Shown here in pieces: positions 18,283 to 27,775 of a stretch of DNA of 64,000 bases. The DNA comes from Sulfitobacter guttiformis (GTDB taxonomy: Bacteria; Pseudomonadota; Alphaproteobacteria; Rhodobacterales; Rhodobacteraceae), in the NCBI RefSeq assembly GCF_003610455.1, contig NZ_RAQK01000002.1, forward strand, positions 248,001 to 312,000, read 5' to 3'. The translations under genes and the position numbers were made by a program. Under the pieces are notes generated by a model, which was not told the DNA's origin, did no database searches, and saw only the letters and a program-made list of their open reading frames with translations. Position 1 is the stretch's first letter. Every line of letters starts with the position of its first letter.

Positions 18283-19173
18283 ATGATCAGATCAATGACG
18301 GGCTTTGCCACAAAATCAGGCGCGCTCCCTCCCCACAGCTGGAGCTGGGAGATGCGGGCGGTCAACGGCAAGGGGTTGGATCTGCGAATACGGGTGCCTG
18401 ATTGGATACCTGGACTCGAGGCGGGGCTGCGCAAGGCTGCAACAGCCTGTATCGCACGCGGAAATGTCACGTTGGGCCTGCGGGTTGTGCGCGAAGAGGG
18501 CGGTGGCGGGTTGGCCGTAAATGACGCACAGCTCGCGACAGTCCTAGAGGCATTGGCGCGGATCGAGATGGCCGCAATGGACGCCGGTGTCTCGTTAGCG
18601 CCCTCCAAGGCCACTGATATCGTGACCATGCGCGGTGTACTGGAACAGGCAGCGGTCGAGGATGACAATACGGCGCTGGCAGAGGCGCTCTTGGCGCAGT
18701 TTGGTGATGTCCTTGAAGATTTCAACACGATGCGCAGCGCCGAAGGCGCGGCACTCGGACAGGTATTGCGTGACCAGCTGGCGCAAATCAGCGATCTCAC
18801 AGAAAAAGCAGGCGCCCTTGCGACAGCGCGCGACAGCCAGAATGTCCAAACCCTCAAACGAAACCTTGCGCGTGTTTTGGACAACACCGACGGGATCGAC
18901 CCTGACCGCATCGCGGCAGAACTGGCCTTGATCGCGGTAAAGAGCGACATCACCGAAGAAATCGACCGATTGCGCGCCCATGTCACCGCAGCACAGACAC
19001 TGATGGACAGTGCCGGCCCGGTAGGGCGCAAGCTCGATTTTCTGATGCAGGAATTCAACCGTGAGGCCAACACCCTGTGCGCCAAGTCCCAAAACAGCGA
19101 TCTGACGCAGGTGGGCCTTGCGCTTAAAGCAGTGATCGACCAGTTGCGCGAGCAAGTGCAGAATGTGGAGTAA
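18283..19173 (+). CDS. yicC: YicC/YloC family endoribonuclease
   Basis: A 296-residue protein starting MIRSMTGFA, the family hallmark. It has the C-terminal DUF1732 block RKLDFLMQEFNREANTLCAKSQN and ending ALKAVIDQLREQVQNVE. YicC of E. coli and YloC of Bacillus are endoribonucleases linked to stationary phase and small-RNA turnover. The ATG at 18283 has GGAAGGA upstream. It is followed after 3 bp by gmk, the usual gene order in bacteria. Confidence 0.92.
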   Translation: MIRSMTGFATKSGALPPHSWSWEMRAVNGKGLDLRIRVPDWIPGLEAGLRKAATACIARGNVTLGLRVVREEGGGGLAVNDAQLATVLEALARIEMAAMDAGVSLAPSKATDIVTMRGVLEQAAVEDDNTALAEALLAQFGDVLEDFNTMRSAEGAALGQVLRDQLAQISDLTEKAGALATARDSQNVQTLKRNLARVLDNTDGIDPDRIAAELALIAVKSDITEEIDRLRAHVTAAQTLMDSAGPVGRKLDFLMQEFNREANTLCAKSQNSDLTQVGLALKAVIDQLREQVQNVE

Positions 19174-19176
19174 CTT

Positions 19177-19818
19177 ATGACCGACCGCCGCGGCCTTTTG
19201 ATCATCCTGTCCTCGCCTTCGGGTGCGGGGAAATCCACGCTGGCCAAGCAGCTGATGGCCTGGGATCCCTCCCTGAAATTTTCTGTCTCGGCCACCACAC
19301 GCGACCCGCGGGAAGGAGAGGTCGATAAGAGGGACTATTTCTTTGTGTCAGAGGCTGATTTCCGCAAAGCAGTCTCACAGGGTGAAATGCTCGAGCACGC
19401 CCATGTTTTCGGCAACAACTACGGGTCGCCCAAATCACCCGTCGAGGCCGCGATTGGTGCAGGGCGCGATGTGCTGTTCGACATCGACTGGCAGGGCGCG
19501 CAGCAAATACGCACCTCCGCGCTTGGTCCGTATACCTTGTCGATTTTTATCCTGCCGCCCTCGATCCCCGAACTGCACCGCAGGCTTATCTCGCGCGGGC
19601 AGGATACGACCGAGACAATCGCAAAACGGATGCGCAAAAGCTGGGACGAGATCAGCCATTGGGACGGATATGATTACGTGCTCGTGAACGATTCCCTTGA
19701 AGAGACCGAAGAAAAGCTCAAAACGATTATCAAGGCGGAACGGATGCGGGTTGCACAACAGCCCCGCCTGTCGGACCATGTACGTCGTTTGCAAACCGAG
19801 TTCGAGGAACTGAAATGA
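19177..19818 (+). CDS. gmk: Guanylate kinase
   Basis: A 213-residue kinase converting GMP to GDP with ATP. It has P-loop [13 protein letters not shown]-binding [19 protein letters not shown], and the lid/LID-arginine block [25 protein letters not shown]. Standard family length. Its last bases overlap the ATG of the carbonic anhydrase gene by 4 nt. Confidence 0.96.
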   Translation: MTDRRGLLIILSSPSGAGKSTLAKQLMAWDPSLKFSVSATTRDPREGEVDKRDYFFVSEADFRKAVSQGEMLEHAHVFGNNYGSPKSPVEAAIGAGRDVLFDIDWQGAQQIRTSALGPYTLSIFILPPSIPELHRRLISRGQDTTETIAKRMRKSWDEISHWDGYDYVLVNDSLEETEEKLKTIIKAERMRVAQQPRLSDHVRRLQTEFEELK

Positions 19819-20336
19819 CTATCTATGCCCTTGGTGAAAAGTCTCCACAAATCGACCCGAGCGCATGGATTGCGCCCGATGCCAATATCGTCGGCAATGT
19901 GCGTCTGGCAGAGCGGACCTCCGTCTGGTTCGGTTGCACCATTCGTGGCGACAACGAGGTGATCAGCATCGGCGCAGGGTCGAACGTGCAGGAAAACAGC
20001 GTATTCCACACCGATCCGGGCTGCCCGCTCACCATCGGCGAGAACTGCACGATTGGTCACAAGGTCATGCTGCACGGCTGTACAATCGGGGATAACTCGC
20101 TGATTGGAATGGGTGCTACGGTGCTGAATGGTGCCAAGATCGGCAAGAATTGCCTTATTGGGGCAGGGGCGCTGATCACCGAGAACAAGGTCATCCCCGA
20201 TGGCAGCCTTGTGATGGGAGCGCCGGGAAAAGTGGTGCGGACCCTTGACGAGGCGGCAATCGCCGGACTGACCCGCAGTGCCGAGCACTATCAGCAAAAT
20301 GCCGCACGCTTCCGGTCCGACCTGCGGGAAATCTAG
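19815..20336 (+). CDS. Gamma-class carbonic anhydrase-like protein
   Basis: A 173-residue left-handed beta-helix (hexapeptide) protein. His65 (NSVFHTD), His82 (CTIGHKV) and His87 ([10 protein letters not shown]) sit at the spacing of the three zinc ligands of gamma carbonic anhydrases. The E. coli counterparts are YrdA and PaaY-like proteins, some of which lack measurable hydratase activity, so activity is not certain. Translation is probably coupled to gmk through the ATGA overlap, and phoR follows after 3 bp. Confidence 0.88.
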   Translation: MTIYALGEKSPQIDPSAWIAPDANIVGNVRLAERTSVWFGCTIRGDNEVISIGAGSNVQENSVFHTDPGCPLTIGENCTIGHKVMLHGCTIGDNSLIGMGATVLNGAKIGKNCLIGAGALITENKVIPDGSLVMGAPGKVVRTLDEAAIAGLTRSAEHYQQNAARFRSDLREI

Positions 20337-20339
20337 GGC

Positions 20340-21383
20340 ATGGGCGCACCGCTGATGGTGGAGGAAGTGGTCGCGGCATTGCCAATGCCCGCCCTTGCCA
20401 TTTCGCATAACGAGCAGATCATCGCACTCAATACCGCTGCGCAAAACCTGTTGGGCATGCCCGCCAAGGGCCGTCATTTCATCACAGTGCTACGCCAGCC
20501 AGCCGTGGTAGAGGCAGTCGAGGCCTGTCTTGCAGGAGCAAATCGTACCAGCGCGGAATACCTGACCCGCGAAGGTGGCAACGACGTAACCTATACGGTG
20601 GACGCTAGCGCCATGGGCGGCAACGGCACGGCATTGCTTACCTTTCAGGATATCACCCATATTAATGCAGCGGGCCAGATGCGCCGTGATTTCGTAGCCA
20701 ACGTCAGTCACGAATTGCGTACCCCCCTTACGGCGCTGATGGGATTTATCGAAACCCTGCGCGGACCCGCGCGCGACGATGCAAATGCCCGTGAGCGATT
20801 TCTGGAAATCATGACCACCGAGACGGAGCGGATGAACCGCCTTGTCGGGGACCTGCTCTCGCTCAGCCGTGTCGAGGACGGCGAGCGGGTGCGCCCTGAC
20901 ACACGTATAAATGTGCTTGATGCACTGAACGCCACCCTTCGAAATCTCAATCCGATCGCATCAGAGGCCAATGTGGTACTTGTACCAGACCTGCCTGATG
21001 CACCAGTTATGTTGACCGGGGATATGGACCAGTTAACGCAGGTGCTCACCAATCTGATTGAAAATGCGATCAAATATGGCGGCAGAGATAAGCGCGTTTA
21101 TATCAGCGTGAGTGAGCCTGCGCAGGTGCGGACCCTGCGGGCGGCGGGTGTTGTGATTACGGTGCGCGACGAAGGTGCGGGCATCGCTGCGCGCCATTTG
21201 CCGCGTCTCACGGAGCGATTCTACCGCGCAGACGACCACCGCAACCGCGCCTTAGGTGGTACCGGGCTGGGGCTGGCGATTGTGAAACACATTCTCAACC
21301 GGCACCGGGGCCGCATGAAATTCGCATCCGAAATCGGGCAGGGCACTGTAGTTACAGTGGAATTACCGCTCGAACAGGTGTGA
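20340..21383 (+). CDS. phoR: Phosphate-regulon sensor histidine kinase PhoR (no membrane segment)
   Basis: A 347-residue kinase. A PAS domain (about 10-110) is followed by the dimerisation/phosphoacceptor box FVANVSHELRTPLTAL with His124 and the ATP-binding domain (NLIENAIKYGG, DEGAGIAARHLPRLTERFYR, GGTGLGLAIVKHIL). The linkage to pstSCAB-phoU-phoB identifies it. It would phosphorylate PhoB under phosphate limitation. E. coli PhoR has N-terminal membrane helices; here the protein starts directly in PAS, and only 3 bp separate it from the previous stop. It therefore seems cytosolic, perhaps held at the membrane through PhoU/PstB. Confidence 0.88.
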   Translation: MGAPLMVEEVVAALPMPALAISHNEQIIALNTAAQNLLGMPAKGRHFITVLRQPAVVEAVEACLAGANRTSAEYLTREGGNDVTYTVDASAMGGNGTALLTFQDITHINAAGQMRRDFVANVSHELRTPLTALMGFIETLRGPARDDANARERFLEIMTTETERMNRLVGDLLSLSRVEDGERVRPDTRINVLDALNATLRNLNPIASEANVVLVPDLPDAPVMLTGDMDQLTQVLTNLIENAIKYGGRDKRVYISVSEPAQVRTLRAAGVVITVRDEGAGIAARHLPRLTERFYRADDHRNRALGGTGLGLAIVKHILNRHRGRMKFASEIGQGTVVTVELPLEQV

Positions 21384-21423
21384 CAGACCGCATTTTGGAA
21401 AATAATCTGCGCGTTAAAACCTG

Positions 21424-21452
21424 CTGTCATAAAACTGTAATGAAACTGTCAC
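21424..21452 (+). promoter_or_regulatory. Pho box with three half-sites upstream of pstS
   Basis: CTGTCAT, CTGTAAT and CTGTCAC occur at 21424, 21435 and 21446, an exact 11-bp period with A-rich spacers (AAAA, GAAA). This is the standard PhoB-binding arrangement extended by one half-site. It lies 82 bp before the pstS start and explains phosphate control of the operon. Confidence 0.92.
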
Positions 21453-21534
21453 AAAAGCATAGCACCGGCGGCCTATTGCTCGGCTCAAATCACCATGAGG
21501 GTGGTTACATATTTTCTGCTGACAGGAGACATCA

Positions 21535-22572
21535 ATGTCTTTCGTAAAACTCTCGACTTCCGTGCTGGCCATTGCGGCCGTATCCGCAACCGCCGCTGCT
21601 GCCCGCGATAACGTGCAGGTTGCAGGATCCTCCACTGTACTGCCCTATGCGGCAATTGTTGCCGAAGCGTTTGGCGAAAACTTTGACTTCCCGACACCCG
21701 TTGTTGAATCAGGCGGCTCCTCTGCTGGTCTCAAGCGTTTTTGTGATGGCGTTGGCGAAAATACGATCGACATTGCAAACGCGTCCCGCCAGATCCGCGA
21801 AAAAGAAATCGCGGCTTGTGCGGCCAACGGCGTGACCGACATCATCGAGGTTCGCGTAGGCTACGACGGGATCGTCTTCGCCTCCGACATCAACGGCAAT
21901 GCGTTCGAATTCACCCCTGAAGACTGGTACAAAGCACTGGCGGCCGAGCATTTTGTTGATGGCGCATTGGTGCCGAACCCCCTCAATACATGGGACGAAG
22001 TGAACCCGGCGTTCCCCGCGCAGCCCATCGTGACCTATATCCCTGGCACCAAGCACGGTACGCGCGAGGTGTTTGAGGAAAAAGTAATCCTTGCAGGCTG
22101 TGAAGAGGGCGGATTTTTGCAGGCAATGCTTGACTCGGGCGTTGACGAAGACACAGCCGAAGGCAAATGCATGGCGATCCGCACTGACGGTAAGTCGGTC
22201 GACATCGACGGTGATTATACAGAAACGCTGGCCCGTATCGAGAGCAATAAGGACGGCATCGGTGTATTCGGTCTGGCCTTCTACGAGAACAACACAGACA
22301 AACTTCAAGTCGCGACAATGTCGGGTATCGTCCCATCCACCGAGAGCATTTCGACCGGTGAATACCCCGTCTCGCGCCCCTTGTTCTTTTACATCAAAAA
22401 GGCCCACATCGGTGTGATCCCTGGCCTCAAGGAATTCGCTGAATTCTTCGTCGCAGACGAGATCGCCGGACCGGATGGCCCGCTGGCTGAATACGGTCTC
22501 GTGTCTGATCCGGCACTTTCCGAAACGCAGGCAATCGTCGCCGACGAGACAACCATTGCAAGCGGTTCCTGA
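21535..22572 (+). CDS. pstS: Phosphate ABC transporter substrate-binding protein PstS
   Basis: A 345-residue periplasmic protein with a Sec signal peptide (about 1-23). It has the phosphate-binding blocks VAGSSTVLPYAAIVAEAF and SGGSSAGLKRFC. The fold is the PstS-like family with SphX-type C-terminus. The start ATG follows ACAGGAGAC. It is followed by a strong hairpin, so it is probably the most abundant product of the operon. Confidence 0.94.
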   Translation: MSFVKLSTSVLAIAAVSATAAAARDNVQVAGSSTVLPYAAIVAEAFGENFDFPTPVVESGGSSAGLKRFCDGVGENTIDIANASRQIREKEIAACAANGVTDIIEVRVGYDGIVFASDINGNAFEFTPEDWYKALAAEHFVDGALVPNPLNTWDEVNPAFPAQPIVTYIPGTKHGTREVFEEKVILAGCEEGGFLQAMLDSGVDEDTAEGKCMAIRTDGKSVDIDGDYTETLARIESNKDGIGVFGLAFYENNTDKLQVATMSGIVPSTESISTGEYPVSRPLFFYIKKAHIGVIPGLKEFAEFFVADEIAGPDGPLAEYGLVSDPALSETQAIVADETTIASGS

Positions 22573-22596
22573 TCACTGCATGACATGATATATCAT

Positions 22597-22630
22597 AAGG
22601 GGCTGCTTTCCAAAGCAGCCCCTTGTTTTG
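22597..22630 (+). terminator. Attenuating terminator between pstS and pstC
   Basis: AAGGGGCTGCTTT pairs perfectly with AAAGCAGCCCCTT (13 bp) and is followed by GTTTTG. The weak T tail and the following co-directional pst genes suggest partial termination. Confidence 0.8.
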
Positions 22631-22667
22631 CCCATACGACCCCATAATGCCATCCGGCGGAGATATT

Positions 22668-24179
22668 ATGCCCCTTTCCTTTCTCGGCGCTCCCCTGACA
22701 CTAGCCCTTGTTGTTCTGGCCATTGCGGCCGTGGGGTATGTTGTGGCGCGGGGCCGCGCGATGGCCCGCGCAGGCGGTGACGCTCGCAAACTACACTCCC
22801 TTCCCAATTACTATGGCATGACAGCGGCGATGTTTGCCGCAGTGCCCGCCCTTGGGGTGCTGGTAATCTGGCTTCTGGCGCAACCGATGTTGATCCAGAA
22901 TGCCGTCTTACCGATGCTGCCTGCGGAATCCATTCAAACGTCTGGCACACAATCCTTGGTTCTCAGTGATGTAAACCGCGTGGCAGAGGGGCTGAACGCG
23001 GCGGTGGCTGCCGGTGTTCTTGATGCCGACAGCATTGCGGCTTTGCGCGATGACCCGTCCTCCTTGCGCACAACATTGGCCGGTGTCGGCGTAGCCCTCG
23101 GATCGGAGGTCGAGCCTTATGTCCTTGCCGCTGCGGTGAGTGCACGCACTCTCGATGCCCGCTGGGATTTGATCCGCGCTGCTGTTGTGATCGTGCTGGC
23201 CGTGGCTGGATTGTTTCTGGCGGTCCGCGCCGCTGATCCGGCATTTCGCGCGCGCAATGTGGTCGAGCGGGGAATACTGGCGCTGCTGATCACTGCGGCG
23301 TCGCTCGCGATCCTGACAACCGTTGGGATTGTGCTGTCTATGGTGTTCGAATCTATCAATTTTTTTTCTCAACACCCGTGGCAGGACTTCTTTCTGGGTG
23401 GATCATGGGCGCCGAATTTCCGCGGCAACAGTGACTTGTCGATCCTTCCGCTGTTGTGGGGGACCTTGTATATTTCCTTCATTGCACTTCTTGTGGCAGT
23501 GCCCGTCGGCCTGTTTGCAGCTATTTATCTGAGCGAATATGCAGGTCCGAAACTGCGCGCTGTTGCCAAACCCCTTCTTGAGATCCTCGCCGGTATTCCA
23601 ACGATCGTCTACGGCCTGTTTGCGCTTCTCACTGTCGGGCCTTTTTTGGTGGATGTTTTCGGAGCAGGCGGTGTCTTGAGCATGGAGGGGCTGCGCGACG
23701 GCGATCCGTTGATGTCCGGTGCTACTGCGGTGATTACGGCAGGGCTGGTTATGGGCATCATGCTGATCCCGTTTGTATCCTCGCTGAGCGACGATATCAT
23801 CAATGCGGTCCCGCAAAGCTTGCGCGATGGCTCTTACGGGTTGGGCGCCACACCCTCCGAGACGATCCGCAATGTTGTCCTACCCGCTGCATTGCCCGGC
23901 ATTGTCGGCGCAATCCTGCTGGCCGCCAGCCGCGCCATCGGCGAGACGATGATCGTTGTGCTCGGGGCAGGGGCTATTGCCCGTTTCTCCGGCAACCCAT
24001 TCGAGGCAATGACCACAATTACCACCCGCATCGTGAGCCAGCTTACCGGTGATACCGATTTTGCCAGCCCCGAAACGCTGGTGGCTTTCGCCCTTGGCCT
24101 CACGCTGTTTGTTCTGACACTCGGATTGAACGTGATCGCCCTCTACATCGTGCGTAAATATCGGGAGCAATACGAATGA
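22668..24179 (+). CDS. pstC: Phosphate ABC transporter permease PstC
   Basis: A 503-residue inner-membrane permease. The C-terminal half has the PstC core: LLWGTLYISFIALLVAVPVG, EILAGIPTIVYGLFAL, GLGATPSETIRNVVLPAALPGIVGA (EAA loop). The N-terminal about 200 residues add further membrane segments and a periplasmic region, the long version found in Alphaproteobacteria. The start at 22668 has GGCGGAG upstream; the open frame before it lies within the pstS terminator. It overlaps pstA by 4 nt. Confidence 0.93.
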   Translation: MPLSFLGAPLTLALVVLAIAAVGYVVARGRAMARAGGDARKLHSLPNYYGMTAAMFAAVPALGVLVIWLLAQPMLIQNAVLPMLPAESIQTSGTQSLVLSDVNRVAEGLNAAVAAGVLDADSIAALRDDPSSLRTTLAGVGVALGSEVEPYVLAAAVSARTLDARWDLIRAAVVIVLAVAGLFLAVRAADPAFRARNVVERGILALLITAASLAILTTVGIVLSMVFESINFFSQHPWQDFFLGGSWAPNFRGNSDLSILPLLWGTLYISFIALLVAVPVGLFAAIYLSEYAGPKLRAVAKPLLEILAGIPTIVYGLFALLTVGPFLVDVFGAGGVLSMEGLRDGDPLMSGATAVITAGLVMGIMLIPFVSSLSDDIINAVPQSLRDGSYGLGATPSETIRNVVLPAALPGIVGAILLAASRAIGETMIVVLGAGAIARFSGNPFEAMTTITTRIVSQLTGDTDFASPETLVAFALGLTLFVLTLGLNVIALYIVRKYREQYE

Positions 24180-25492
24180 CCCAGTCTTCTCTTCTCAAGA
24201 AAGATGCGCGCACCGTCAAACGCAACCGCGCCGAGAAACGGTTCAAAGCGTATGGCCTGACCGCGATCGGGATCGGCATGCTGATGCTCGCGGTATTGCT
24301 GAGCACAATCATCAGTCGCGGAACCGGCGCATTCCAGCAAACCTACCTGAGCCTCGATGTGACGCTTGATGCGGCAAAGCTTGATAAAAACGGCAACCGT
24401 AACATCGAGGAGATCAAAAAGGTCTCGACCTTCGGCTACAAGCCTTTGCTGCTAGACGCCTTCGAGACACTGATCGAGACCAGTGATATCCAATCCGATC
24501 TTGCCCCGAAGGACATGTCGGACATTTTGTCAAAAGGCGCTGAGGCGCGGATACGTGACGCGGTGCTCGCAGATCCCGACCTGATCGGCCAGACCGTTTC
24601 ATTCGACTTTCTTGCCTCTGGGCGTGTTGACGGTTACCTCAAGGACCGCGTAACCCGCGCTAGCATCGTCAACGATAAAAACATCAGCGCCGAGCAGCTC
24701 GATCTTGTGGACCAACTACGCGATGCGGGCGTTCTCGAAAAGAAATTCAACATTGCCTTTATCACCGGGGCAGACAGTTCTGATGCCCGTCCCGAAGCTG
24801 CGGGTATGGGAGTGTCCATGGTTGGATCGCTAATGATGATGCTGGTCGTGCTGGCGCTGGCGCTTCCTATCGGGGTCGCCGCTTCGATCTACCTTGAGGA
24901 ATTCGCACCGAAAAACTGGATCACCGACATCATCGAGGTCAACATCTCAAACCTCGCGGCGGTGCCGTCGATCGTGTTCGGTATTCTGGGTCTCGCGGTG
25001 TTCATCAATTACATGCACATGCCCAACTCCGCCCCTTTGGTTGGTGGTCTGGTCCTGACGCTAATGACCCTGCCGACGATCATCATCTCTACCCGCGCTT
25101 CTCTCAAATCCGTGCCTCCCTCGATCCGCGACGCGGCACTCGGAGTAGGGGCCTCGAAAATGCAGTCAGTGTTTCATCATGTGCTGCCCCTTGCCGCGCC
25201 GGGAATTCTGACGGGCACCATTATCGGACTGGCACAGGCCTTGGGTGAAACGGCCCCCCTGCTGTTGATCGGTATGGTCGGGTTTATCGCCTCCAACGGA
25301 CCAGAAACGATAACCGAAGGGTTGATGAACCCTAACTCGGCGATGCCTGCACAGATCTATGAATGGGCAAAACGGGCGGATCCTGCTTTCTACGAGAGGG
25401 CATGGGGCGGTATCATCATCCTGCTGGTGTTCCTGATCACGATGAACTTCATTGCTGTAATGCTCCGTCGCCGATTTGAGCGGCGCTGGTAA
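24176..25492 (+). CDS. pstA: Phosphate ABC transporter permease PstA with DUF3333 insertion
   Basis: A 438-residue permease, clearly longer than E. coli PstA (about 296). After the first membrane helix there is a periplasmic DUF3333-like domain (about residues 45-205). The permease core follows (EVNISNLAAVPSIVFGILGLAVF, GASKMQSVFHHVLPLAAPGILTGTIIGLAQALGETAPLL). It forms the phosphate channel with PstC. ATGA overlap with pstC; 6 bp before the long-form pstB start. Confidence 0.93.
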   Translation: MTQSSLLKKDARTVKRNRAEKRFKAYGLTAIGIGMLMLAVLLSTIISRGTGAFQQTYLSLDVTLDAAKLDKNGNRNIEEIKKVSTFGYKPLLLDAFETLIETSDIQSDLAPKDMSDILSKGAEARIRDAVLADPDLIGQTVSFDFLASGRVDGYLKDRVTRASIVNDKNISAEQLDLVDQLRDAGVLEKKFNIAFITGADSSDARPEAAGMGVSMVGSLMMMLVVLALALPIGVAASIYLEEFAPKNWITDIIEVNISNLAAVPSIVFGILGLAVFINYMHMPNSAPLVGGLVLTLMTLPTIIISTRASLKSVPPSIRDAALGVGASKMQSVFHHVLPLAAPGILTGTIIGLAQALGETAPLLLIGMVGFIASNGPETITEGLMNPNSAMPAQIYEWAKRADPAFYERAWGGIIILLVFLITMNFIAVMLRRRFERRW

Positions 25493-25531
25493 AAAAACAT
25501 GCGAGACAATACTCAAACACCGGAGGCTTCA

Positions 25532-26296
25532 GTGGCCAACAAATCAAAAATTTCCGCCAAAAACGTCCAAGTCTATTACGGTGACAACCACGCCATCAAA
25601 GATGTCAACGTCGAGATCGAGGACAAGATGGTGACCGCGTTTATCGGTCCATCGGGCTGTGGCAAGTCCACATTTCTGCGGTGCATCAATCGGATGAACG
25701 ATACTATCGATATCTGCCGCGTTCAGGGTACGATCCTGATCGAGGGCGAGGACATATATGATCCCGCCGTTGATCCGGTACAGTTGCGCGCGAAGGTCGG
25801 CATGGTCTTCCAAAAGCCCAACCCGTTCCCTAAATCGATCTATGACAATGTCGCATACGGGCCGCGTATTCACGGCCTTGCCCGGAACAAGGCAGAGCTG
25901 GACGAGATTGTGGAAAAAGCGCTGCGCCGCGGTGCGATCTGGAACGAGGTCAAGGACCGCCTGCAATCGCCAGGCACGGGTCTGTCAGGCGGTCAGCAAC
26001 AGCGTCTATGCATTGCGCGCGCCATCGCCACCGAGCCAGAGGTGCTCCTGATGGACGAGCCATGCTCAGCCCTTGATCCTATCGCCACCGCACAAGTGGA
26101 GGAATTAATCGATGAGCTTCGCCAGAACTACTCGGTCGTGATCGTCACCCACTCGATGCAGCAGGCCGCCCGCGTGAGCCAGCGCACCGCGTTTTTCCAC
26201 CTCGGCAATCTGGTCGAGTTCGGCGATACGGACAAGATTTTTACCACCCCCGAAGACCCACGCACAGAGAGCTATATCACCGGAAGGATCGGTTAA
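25532..26296 (+). CDS. pstB: Phosphate ABC transporter ATP-binding protein PstB
   Basis: An ATPase of 254 residues from this start. It has Walker [10 protein letters not shown], the PstB-specific [16 protein letters not shown], signature [14 protein letters not shown], Walker [14 protein letters not shown] and switch [14 protein letters not shown]. The GTG at 25532 has a perfect GGAGG 5 nt upstream. An in-frame ATG at 25499 would give 265 residues but has only an A run before it, so the shorter form is preferred. It energises PstCA and participates in phosphate signalling with PhoU/PhoR. Confidence 0.93.
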   Translation: MANKSKISAKNVQVYYGDNHAIKDVNVEIEDKMVTAFIGPSGCGKSTFLRCINRMNDTIDICRVQGTILIEGEDIYDPAVDPVQLRAKVGMVFQKPNPFPKSIYDNVAYGPRIHGLARNKAELDEIVEKALRRGAIWNEVKDRLQSPGTGLSGGQQQRLCIARAIATEPEVLLMDEPCSALDPIATAQVEELIDELRQNYSVVIVTHSMQQAARVSQRTAFFHLGNLVEFGDTDKIFTTPEDPRTESYITGRIG

Positions 26297-26300
26297 GATC

Positions 26301-27011
26301 ATGGAAGAGCAAAACCACATCGCCTCCGCGTTTGATCGCGACCTCGAAAAGGTTCAGGCGCAGATCATGAAAATGGGCGGGCTGGTCGAGGATGCGATCC
26401 GGCAGGCCGCAAAAAGCCTCGAGACCCGCGACGAACCTTTGGCAGCGCAAGTCCGTGCCGCTGATAAGGTAATCGACAAGCTGGAGGCAGAGATCAACGA
26501 GAACGCTGCTCGCGTCATTGCTCTGCGGGCGCCCACAGCGATCGATCTGAGAATGATCCTCAGCGTGATGAAGATCTCTGGCAACCTCGAGCGGATCGGC
26601 GACTATGCCAAGAATATGGCCAAACGCACAGGTGTCCTGTCGCAAATGCCACCCGTAGGCGATGGTACCGCAGCGATCCGCCGGATGGCGCGGCTTGCCG
26701 AGGAAATGCTCAAAGACTCTCTTGATGCCTATATCCGGCGCGATGCGGAGCTGGCGTTGGACGTTATTGCCCGTGATGAAGAGCTGGACCAGATGTACAA
26801 TGCGCTGTTCCGTGAGTTCCTCACATTTATGATGGAAGACCCACGTAACATCACCGCCTGCATGCACATGCATTTCATCGCGAAAAACGTCGAGCGGATG
26901 GGCGATCATTGTACTTCGATGGCAGAGCAAGTGGTTTATCTGGTAACAGGGGCGCGTCCGGATGACGCGCGCACAAAAGCGGATAAGACATCCGTAAAAA
27001 AGCCGGATTAA
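26301..27011 (+). CDS. phoU: Phosphate signalling protein PhoU
   Basis: A 236-residue all-helical protein with two PhoU repeats. The metal-binding signatures are ERIGDYAKNMAKR in the first half and ERMGDHCTSMAEQVVYLVTG in the second. It keeps PhoR in the inactive state when phosphate is plentiful and limits Pst uptake. It lies 4 bp after pstB and 6 bp before phoB. Confidence 0.95.
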   Translation: MEEQNHIASAFDRDLEKVQAQIMKMGGLVEDAIRQAAKSLETRDEPLAAQVRAADKVIDKLEAEINENAARVIALRAPTAIDLRMILSVMKISGNLERIGDYAKNMAKRTGVLSQMPPVGDGTAAIRRMARLAEEMLKDSLDAYIRRDAELALDVIARDEELDQMYNALFREFLTFMMEDPRNITACMHMHFIAKNVERMGDHCTSMAEQVVYLVTGARPDDARTKADKTSVKKPD

Positions 27012-27017
27012 ACGTAT

Positions 27018-27707
27018 ATGTCTATGGATCAAATGCAGGTCCTGCTGGTCGAGGACGAACCTGCGCAACGCGAAGTGCTTGCCTATAACCTCGAGGCAGA
27101 AGGATATGTCGTGCGGCAGGCATGCGACGGCGAAGAAGCGATGATGCTCATCGATGAGGCGGCCCCGGACCTCATTATTCTGGATTGGATGATGCCGCTG
27201 TTATCAGGGATCGAGGTCTGCCGCCGCATTAAAACACGCACAGAAACCCGCGATATACCAGTGATAATGCTCAGCGCCCGTTCGGAGGAGGTGGACGCCG
27301 TGCGCGGCCTTGATACGGGCGCTGATGACTATGTGGTCAAACCATATAACCTGCGGGAACTGATGGCGCGTGTGCGCACCCAGATGCGCCGTGCGCGACC
27401 CGCAGCATCGGGTACAGTATTGGACTTCGAAGATATCTCTCTCAACTCCGAGACGCACCGCGTACTACGCGGTGGTCAGGAAGTGAAACTCGGACCGACC
27501 GAATACCGACTTCTGGTAACATTCATGGAAAAACCGGGGCGTGTGTTTAGCCGCGATCAACTGCTCGATCTGGTCTGGGGACGGGATATCTACGTCGATA
27601 CGCGTACGGTGGATGTTCATATTGCGCGGCTACGCAAGGTGCTTACAGCCAATAGCGGCGCTGACCCGATCCGCACTGTGCGCGGCACGGGTTACTCCTT
27701 GGGATAA
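27018..27707 (+). CDS. phoB: Phosphate-regulon response regulator PhoB
   Basis: A 229-residue OmpR-type regulator. The receiver domain has acidic pocket VEDEP and phospho-acceptor Asp56 in LIILDWMMP, with the conserved lysine in DDYVVKPY. The DNA-binding winged helix is at about 130-229 (EVKLGPTEYRLLVTFMEKPGRVFSRDQLLDLVWG..VDVHIARLRKVL). Co-located with phoR and the Pho-box-controlled pst operon. The ATG at 27024 is an equally possible start. Confidence 0.94.
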   Translation: MSMDQMQVLLVEDEPAQREVLAYNLEAEGYVVRQACDGEEAMMLIDEAAPDLIILDWMMPLLSGIEVCRRIKTRTETRDIPVIMLSARSEEVDAVRGLDTGADDYVVKPYNLRELMARVRTQMRRARPAASGTVLDFEDISLNSETHRVLRGGQEVKLGPTEYRLLVTFMEKPGRVFSRDQLLDLVWGRDIYVDTRTVDVHIARLRKVLTANSGADPIRTVRGTGYSLG

Positions 27708-27775
27708 GCGGCTGCGTGCGGTGGCCCTACACAATTTGGGTGTGTAGGAGAAAATAAAATTGGCTCTGAGGCGGG

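Noticed and set aside
18243..19298. A 351-codon open frame on the minus strand opposite yicC and the start of gmk
   Set aside because: It mirrors yicC exactly, is rich in Ser/Arg/Ala as expected of an antisense shadow in GC-rich DNA, and has no ribosome-binding site or family resemblance.
27726..27748. Hairpin CCTACACA/TGTGTAGG after phoB
   Set aside because: No T run follows on either strand; it may stabilise the message end but cannot be called a terminator.
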